From Pseudonocardia sp. 73-21 (GTDB lineage Bacteria > Actinomycetota > Actinomycetes > Mycobacteriales > Pseudonocardiaceae), in the NCBI RefSeq assembly GCF_001899645.1, contig NZ_MKVV01000024.1, forward strand, positions 57,016 through 121,015: a DNA stretch of 64,000 nt, given 5' to 3'. Shown in pieces: positions 59,798 through 64,000 of the stretch. A program made the position numbers and the translations under genes. The notes beneath the pieces were generated by a model that worked only from the letters and a program-made list of their open reading frames with translations, made no database searches and was not told where the DNA came from. The number at the start of each line of letters is the position of its first letter. Position 1 is the stretch's first letter.

Positions 59798-60982
59798 GTG
59801 GCATCGACGCTCGAGCAGCGGTTCGGGACCGGCCGGAACAACTTCGACCTACTGCGGCTGCTCTTCGCCGCAATGGTCGTGGTCGAGCACGCCGTCATCC
59901 TCCAGGGCCGGGCCGGGGACTTCTGGGGCCGCTCGGGCACCTCGGGAGAGATCGGGGTGGACGGGTTCTTCGTGCTGAGCGGCTTCCTGGTCACCCGCAG
60001 CTACCTGCGGCTCCACTCGCTCCCGCGGTTCGCCTGGCACCGGTTTCTGCGGATCATGCCCGGCTTCTGGGTGTGCCTGCTGGTCTGCGCGTTCGTCGTC
60101 GCCCCGGCCGCGGCGCTCATCCAGGGGCTGCCCGCCACCGCCGGCTTCACCGGCACCCCGTCGGCCTGGCACTTCCTGACCGCCGACTGGTTCCTGGTGA
60201 TCCAGCAGTACGACATCGGCGGGGTGCTGAACGCGGCTCCGCACGAGCCGTCGTTCAACGGGGCGCTGTGGACGTTGACGTTCGAGGCGTTCTGCTACCT
60301 GCTGGTGGCCGCCCTCGGCCTGGTCGGCGTGCTGAGCCGGCGGCGCTGGGTGGTGCTCGCGCTGGCCGCGGCGCTGATCGTGCTGACGGTGCTGCAGGAG
60401 AACGGGGTGGCGGTGCCGATGCGCGACATGACGCTGCGGCTCACGCTGATGTTCGCGCTCGGCGCGCTCGCCCACCTCTACGCCGAGCGGATCCCGATGA
60501 ACACCTGGCTCGGCGTGCTCGCGCTGGCGCTGGTGCTCTACTCGGCGGCGGCGTTCCCGCACAACTACCGGCTGCTGGGCGCGGTGCCGATGGCCTACCT
60601 GGTGTTCTGGCTGGCCACCGCCGGGACACGCTTCGTGTCCCTGCGGATCGACCTGTCCTACGGGATCTACATCTACCACTGGCCGGTGATCCAGCTGCTC
60701 GCGTTGACGTCGCTGCGCTGGTTGCCGGACTGGTCGTTCGCGCCCGTCGCGATCTTCGCGACGCTGCCGGTCGCGATCGCCTCCTGGTTCCTGGTGGAGA
60801 AGCCGGCGCTGACCCGCAAGCACAGCCCGTTCCCGGACCAGGTGGCTGCGTGGCTGACCCGGTCGTGGCGGAGCGAGACGGTGGTGCCGGTGGACCTGCC
60901 GCTGCCGCGGCAGGCCGCCGACGACCTGCTCGACGTCCGGGTCAGCGCGGCAGGGCGTCGATCGCCTGCTGGATCCGCTTGA
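59798..60982 (+). CDS. Acyltransferase 3-family membrane protein
   Basis: A 394-residue membrane acyltransferase with about ten helices. The motif FDLLRLLFAAMVVVEHAVIL near residue 15 contains the catalytic histidine, VDGFFVLSGFLVTRSYLRLH and FAWHRFLRIMPGFWVCLLVC follow, and DLSYGIYIYHWPVIQLLAL is the usual C-terminal family segment. It acylates a surface sugar or lipid; the target is unknown. The GTG at 59798 is preferred because GGAGGG lies 3 nt upstream; ATG 59762 is the alternative. It overlaps the convergent hrpA by 41 nt. Confidence 0.9.
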   Translation: MASTLEQRFGTGRNNFDLLRLLFAAMVVVEHAVILQGRAGDFWGRSGTSGEIGVDGFFVLSGFLVTRSYLRLHSLPRFAWHRFLRIMPGFWVCLLVCAFVVAPAAALIQGLPATAGFTGTPSAWHFLTADWFLVIQQYDIGGVLNAAPHEPSFNGALWTLTFEAFCYLLVAALGLVGVLSRRRWVVLALAAALIVLTVLQENGVAVPMRDMTLRLTLMFALGALAHLYAERIPMNTWLGVLALALVLYSAAAFPHNYRLLGAVPMAYLVFWLATAGTRFVSLRIDLSYGIYIYHWPVIQLLALTSLRWLPDWSFAPVAIFATLPVAIASWFLVEKPALTRKHSPFPDQVAAWLTRSWRSETVVPVDLPLPRQAADDLLDVRVSAAGRRSPAGSA

Positions 60983-63900
60983 TCGACACCGGGTACCGCG
61001 TGCGCATCGGGTGCGCGTAGAGGCCGACGCGCAGCTCCTCGATCATCCAGCGGATCTCGCACAGCGCGTCCGACGGCTCGACGCCTTGTGGGAGCGCCGC
61101 CAGTTCCGCGGCGTACTCGTCGGCGACGACGCGGACCTGGGCCGTCCACCCGGCGTCGCGGGCGGGGTCGACGCGCAGCTTCTCGATGCGCCGCTCGATC
61201 GCCTCCAGGTAGCGGGCCAGATCGCCGAGCCGGGAGGCGCCCGCGGCGGTGACGAAGCCGGGGCCGGCCAGCGCGGCGAGCTGGGCGGTGATGTCGGCGA
61301 CGCCCGCCCGCAGCATCGGCGCGCGGGTGTCGGCGAGCAGCCGCTGGACGCGGTGCCAGACGTCGAGCACCCCACGCACGGCCAGCAGCACCTGCAGCGT
61401 CGTGGTGGCCAGGCGCTCCCGGAACAGCTTCTGCAGCCGCAGGTAGCCGCGCTCGTCCCACGCCGGGCCGCCCGCGGCCTTGATCAGCCCGTCGGCGGCG
61501 GCCGTCACGCAGTCGTCCACCAGCGCCGCGACGGAGCCGTGCGGGTTGCGGGACAGGGCGAGCTTGGCCGCGTTGTCGAGGCCGCGCGTCACCTGCTTCG
61601 CCGGGGACGGGGTGTCGAGCAGCAGCAGCCGCCGGACGCCGCGCCAGGTGGCGGGGTCGCGCTCGGCGGCGGTGGGGAAGACCCGCACGTCGGCGGAGCT
61701 GCCCCGGTCGACCAGCCCGGGGAACCCGGTGACGACGTGCGTGCCGCGGCGGATGGCGTGCTCGCGGGGCAGGGCGCCGATGGTCCAGGTGGTGAGGCCG
61801 CTGCGCTCCAGGTCGCTGCCGGCGGCGGCCAGCTCGGCGCGCACCTTCGGCGCCAGCTCGTGGCGCAGCGCCTCCAGGTCGGTGCCGCGGGTGACCTCGC
61901 GCCCGGCCTCGTCCACCACGCGGAACGTCACCGTCAGGTGCTCGGGCAGCCGGTTCAGCTCCCACGCCTCGCGGGGGATGTCGATGTTCTTCATCCGGCC
62001 CAGCTCGCGCTCCAGGCCGTCGAGCAGGGGCTCGTCACCCACCTGCAGGCGGGCCAGCACGGCCCGGGCGTGGTCGGGGGCGGGCGCGAAGTTGCGGCGC
62101 AGGTTCTTCGGCAGTGTCTTGATCAGCGCGGTGACCAGGTCCTCGCGCAGCCCGGGCACCTGCCAGGTGAACGGGGTGGGGTCGATCTGGTGCAGCGCCG
62201 CCACGGGCACGTCGACGGTGACGCCGTCCTCGCGTCGGCCCGGCTCGAACGCGTACGACAGCGGCAGGGTGAGCCCGCCCGCCTCGACGTGGTCGGGGTA
62301 GGCCGACGCGTCGACACCCGCGGCCTGGGCGGTGCGCACCATCTCCTCGGTGAAGTCGAGCAGATCGGAGTTCCGGTTCTTCTTCCACCACGAGTCGAAG
62401 TGCCGGCCCGAGACGACGTGCGCGGGGATGCGCTGCTCGTAGAACGCGACGAGCGTCTCCTCGTCGACCACGAGGTCGCGGCGTCGGGCACGGGTCTCCA
62501 GCTCCTCGGCGTCCTCCAGCAGCGCGCGGTTGGCGTGGAAGAACCGGTGGCGGGTGTCCCAGTCGCCCTCCACCAGCGCGTGCCGGATGAACAGCTCGCG
62601 CGAAACCTCCGGGTCGATGCGGCCGTAGTCGACGTTGCGGCCCACCACGATCGGGATGCCGTAGAGCGTCACGCGCTCGACGGCGACCGCCGCGGCGCGC
62701 TTGCGCGACCAGTGCGGCTCCGAGTACGTGCGCCTGACGAGGTGCCCGGCCAGCGGCTCGATCCACTCCGGCTTGATGCGGGCGACGGTGCGGGCGAACA
62801 GCGCGGAGGTCTCCACGAGCTCGGCGGCCATCACCCAGCGCGGCTGCTTCTTCGCCAGCGTCGAGCCCGGGAAGATCATGAACTTGGCGTTGCGGGCACC
62901 CAGGTACTCCCGCGACTCGCCCTCCTTGAGCCCCACCTGGCTCAGCAGCCCGGCGAGCACGGAGATGTGGATGCGGTCTGCCAGCGGGCCGCTTGCGGCT
63001 CCGCTCATCGGCGCTGTGGCGTCGGTGTCGGTCAGCGTCATGCCGGCGTTGCGGGCGGCCGAGCGGAGCTGCGCGTGCAGGTCCTGCCACTCGCGGATGC
63101 GCAGGTAGTGCAGGAACTCCTCGCGCAGCGTCTTCCGGAACCGGCTGCCGCCCATCTCCTTGCGCAGGTCGGCGACATAGGTCCAGAGGTTGCGGAACGC
63201 GAGGAAGTCGCTGCCGTCCTCGGCGAAGCGGGCGTGCTTCTCGTCGGCGGCCTGGCGCTGCTCGGTGGGGCGCTCGCGCGGGTCCTGCACCGACAGGGCG
63301 GCGGCGATGACGAGCACCTCGCGCAGGGCCCCGTTGCGGTCGGCCTCCACCAGCATGCGGCCCAGCCGCGGGTCGACGGGCAGCGCGGCGAGCTGGCGGC
63401 CCACCGGTGTGAGCTCGCTGCGGCCGTCGAGCGCGCCGAGCTCCTGCAGCAGCGCGATGCCGTCGTTCACGCTGCGGACATCCGGGGGCTCGACGAACGG
63501 GAACTCGGTGATCTCGCCGAGCTCCAGCGAGATCATCTGCAGCACCACCGACGCGAGGTTGGTGCGCAGGATCTCCGGGTCGGTGAACAGCGGACGTGCG
63601 TCGAAGTCGTCCTCGGCGTAGAGCCGGATGCAGATGCCGTCGGCGACGCGGCCGCAGCGACCGGCGCGCTGGTTGGCGCTGGCCTGGCTGACCTTCTCGA
63701 TCGGCAGCCGCTGCACCTTGAGCCGGCGCGAATAGCGGGAGATGCGCGCGAGGCCCGGGTCGATGACGTAGCGGATGCCCGGCACCGTCAGCGAGGTCTC
63801 GGCGACGTTGGTGGCGAGCACGACCCGGCGCCCCAGCGAGCTCTGCTTCGGGGCGAAGACGCGCTGCTGCTCGGCGGTGGTCTGACGGGCGAACAGCGGC

Positions 63901-64000
63901 AGGATCTCGATGCCCGGGAAGTCGCGCTTGGCCAGCGCGTCGGCGGCGTCGCGGATCTCCCGCTCGCCGGGGAGGAACACGAGGATGTCGCCGGGGCCCT
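60942..64000 (-). CDS. hrpA: ATP-dependent RNA helicase HrpA (5' end beyond the window)
   Basis: The C-terminal 1019 or so residues of a DEAH-box helicase of about 1300. The second RecA domain is present: GDILVFLPGEREIRDAADAL, VVLATNVAETSLTVPGIRYV and the motif VI arginine finger region ANQRAGRCGRVADGICIRLY. The winged-helix and ratchet region follows (YRIPEILRTNLASVVLQM type: DPEILRTNLASVVLQMISLE), then the long HrpA-specific DUF3418 domain (VVGRNVDYGRIDPEVSRELF, WKKNRNSDLLDFTEEMV, LPLSYAFEPGRREDGVTVDV). The Walker motifs lie off the right edge. HrpA in E. coli processes mRNA and rescues collided ribosomes. Confidence 0.96.
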   Translation of the reverse strand, partial: GPGDILVFLPGEREIRDAADALAKRDFPGIEILPLFARQTTAEQQRVFAPKQSSLGRRVVLATNVAETSLTVPGIRYVIDPGLARISRYSRRLKVQRLPIEKVSQASANQRAGRCGRVADGICIRLYAEDDFDARPLFTDPEILRTNLASVVLQMISLELGEITEFPFVEPPDVRSVNDGIALLQELGALDGRSELTPVGRQLAALPVDPRLGRMLVEADRNGALREVLVIAAALSVQDPRERPTEQRQAADEKHARFAEDGSDFLAFRNLWTYVADLRKEMGGSRFRKTLREEFLHYLRIREWQDLHAQLRSAARNAGMTLTDTDATAPMSGAASGPLADRIHISVLAGLLSQVGLKEGESREYLGARNAKFMIFPGSTLAKKQPRWVMAAELVETSALFARTVARIKPEWIEPLAGHLVRRTYSEPHWSRKRAAAVAVERVTLYGIPIVVGRNVDYGRIDPEVSRELFIRHALVEGDWDTRHRFFHANRALLEDAEELETRARRRDLVVDEETLVAFYEQRIPAHVVSGRHFDSWWKKNRNSDLLDFTEEMVRTAQAAGVDASAYPDHVEAGGLTLPLSYAFEPGRREDGVTVDVPVAALHQIDPTPFTWQVPGLREDLVTALIKTLPKNLRRNFAPAPDHARAVLARLQVGDEPLLDGLERELGRMKNIDIPREAWELNRLPEHLTVTFRVVDEAGREVTRGTDLEALRHELAPKVRAELAAAGSDLERSGLTTWTIGALPREHAIRRGTHVVTGFPGLVDRGSSADVRVFPTAAERDPATWRGVRRLLLLDTPSPAKQVTRGLDNAAKLALSRNPHGSVAALVDDCVTAAADGLIKAAGGPAWDERGYLRLQKLFRERLATTTLQVLLAVRGVLDVWHRVQRLLADTRAPMLRAGVADITAQLAALAGPGFVTAAGASRLGDLARYLEAIERRIEKLRVDPARDAGWTAQVRVVADEYAAELAALPQGVEPSDALCEIRWMIEELRVGLYAHPMRTRYPVSIKRIQQAIDALPR

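Overview
The window is high-GC actinobacterial DNA (GC-rich third codon positions, many GTG/TTG starts, a mycothiol synthase, a GlnR-type regulator, an LmeA-like protein). The gene order from about 6.6 to 29.5 kb (DUF3073, YgfZ, nitrobindin-like, DUF1416, rhodanese, thioredoxin, LmeA-like, GlnR, MshD, phosphate genes, PhoU, LCP protein, Dus) resembles, from memory, the Mycobacterium tuberculosis Rv0810c-Rv0823c block. The whole suggests a member of the Pseudonocardiaceae, Pseudonocardia being the best guess. No phage, plasmid, CRISPR array or intact insertion sequence is seen.

Layout. 0-6.6 kb: a leftward inositol catabolism operon (iolC, a Cgl0158-type aldolase, iolB, iolD, iolA/mmsA cut by the left edge) facing a divergent GntR/HutC repressor across a perfect 20-bp palindrome. 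6.6-12.6 kb: DUF3073, an MFS transporter, YgfZ plus a Fur-family regulator, a DivIVA-like protein and a repeat-rich membrane-anchored protein. 12.6-15.6 kb: a nitrobindin-like protein with a 37-residue membrane peptide upstream, then a sulfur operon (DUF4395, rhodanese, DUF1416) headed by a leaderless polycysteine leader peptide. 15.2-19 kb: a thioredoxin, an LmeA-like lipid-binding protein, glnR and mshD. 18.4-25.1 kb: the phosphate regulon (pstSCAB and two phoU paralogues, each unit with a PHO box) interrupted by a CmtR-type metal sensor and a small CDF-like transporter. 25-30 kb: LCP ligase, GGDEF protein, DusB and an orphan gene.

30.1-34.2 kb is a patch of gene decay around a tRNA-Lys: a frameshifted SodC-like lipoprotein, a frameshifted MazG-like pyrophosphohydrolase, a deleted DUF222/HNH gene, a shattered PaaK-like ligase and a MarR tail. 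34-45 kb holds envelope and stress genes (PDZ serine protease, DUF347 membrane protein, DedA, a second DivIVA-like protein, an NhaA-DsbA fusion, an M23 peptidase, an anti-sigma-like ATPase coupled to a class II aldolase, an S4 protein, MalQ). 45-53 kb holds a membrane-anchored repeat protein, a monoglyceride-lipase-like hydrolase, an acetoacetate-decarboxylase-like protein, cysteine dioxygenase with rhodanese, an acyl-CoA dehydrogenase and an MMPL transporter. 53-59.7 kb is a polyol uptake and oxidation locus (SorC regulator and kinase-like protein divergent from an ABC importer without ATPase and mannitol dehydrogenase), followed by an acyltransferase and the 3' part of hrpA.

A recurring feature is a TANNNT hexamer 6 to 8 nt before a start codon (iolC, MFS, fur-like, the 37-residue ORF, the cysteine leader, mshD, cmtR, the second phoU), which points to widespread leaderless transcripts. 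The most interesting items are the cysteine leader peptide, the paired PHO boxes with matched spacing, the pstS-pstC hairpin, a 42-bp palindromic repeat present twice, and several small ORFs that overlap annotated genes by ATGA.
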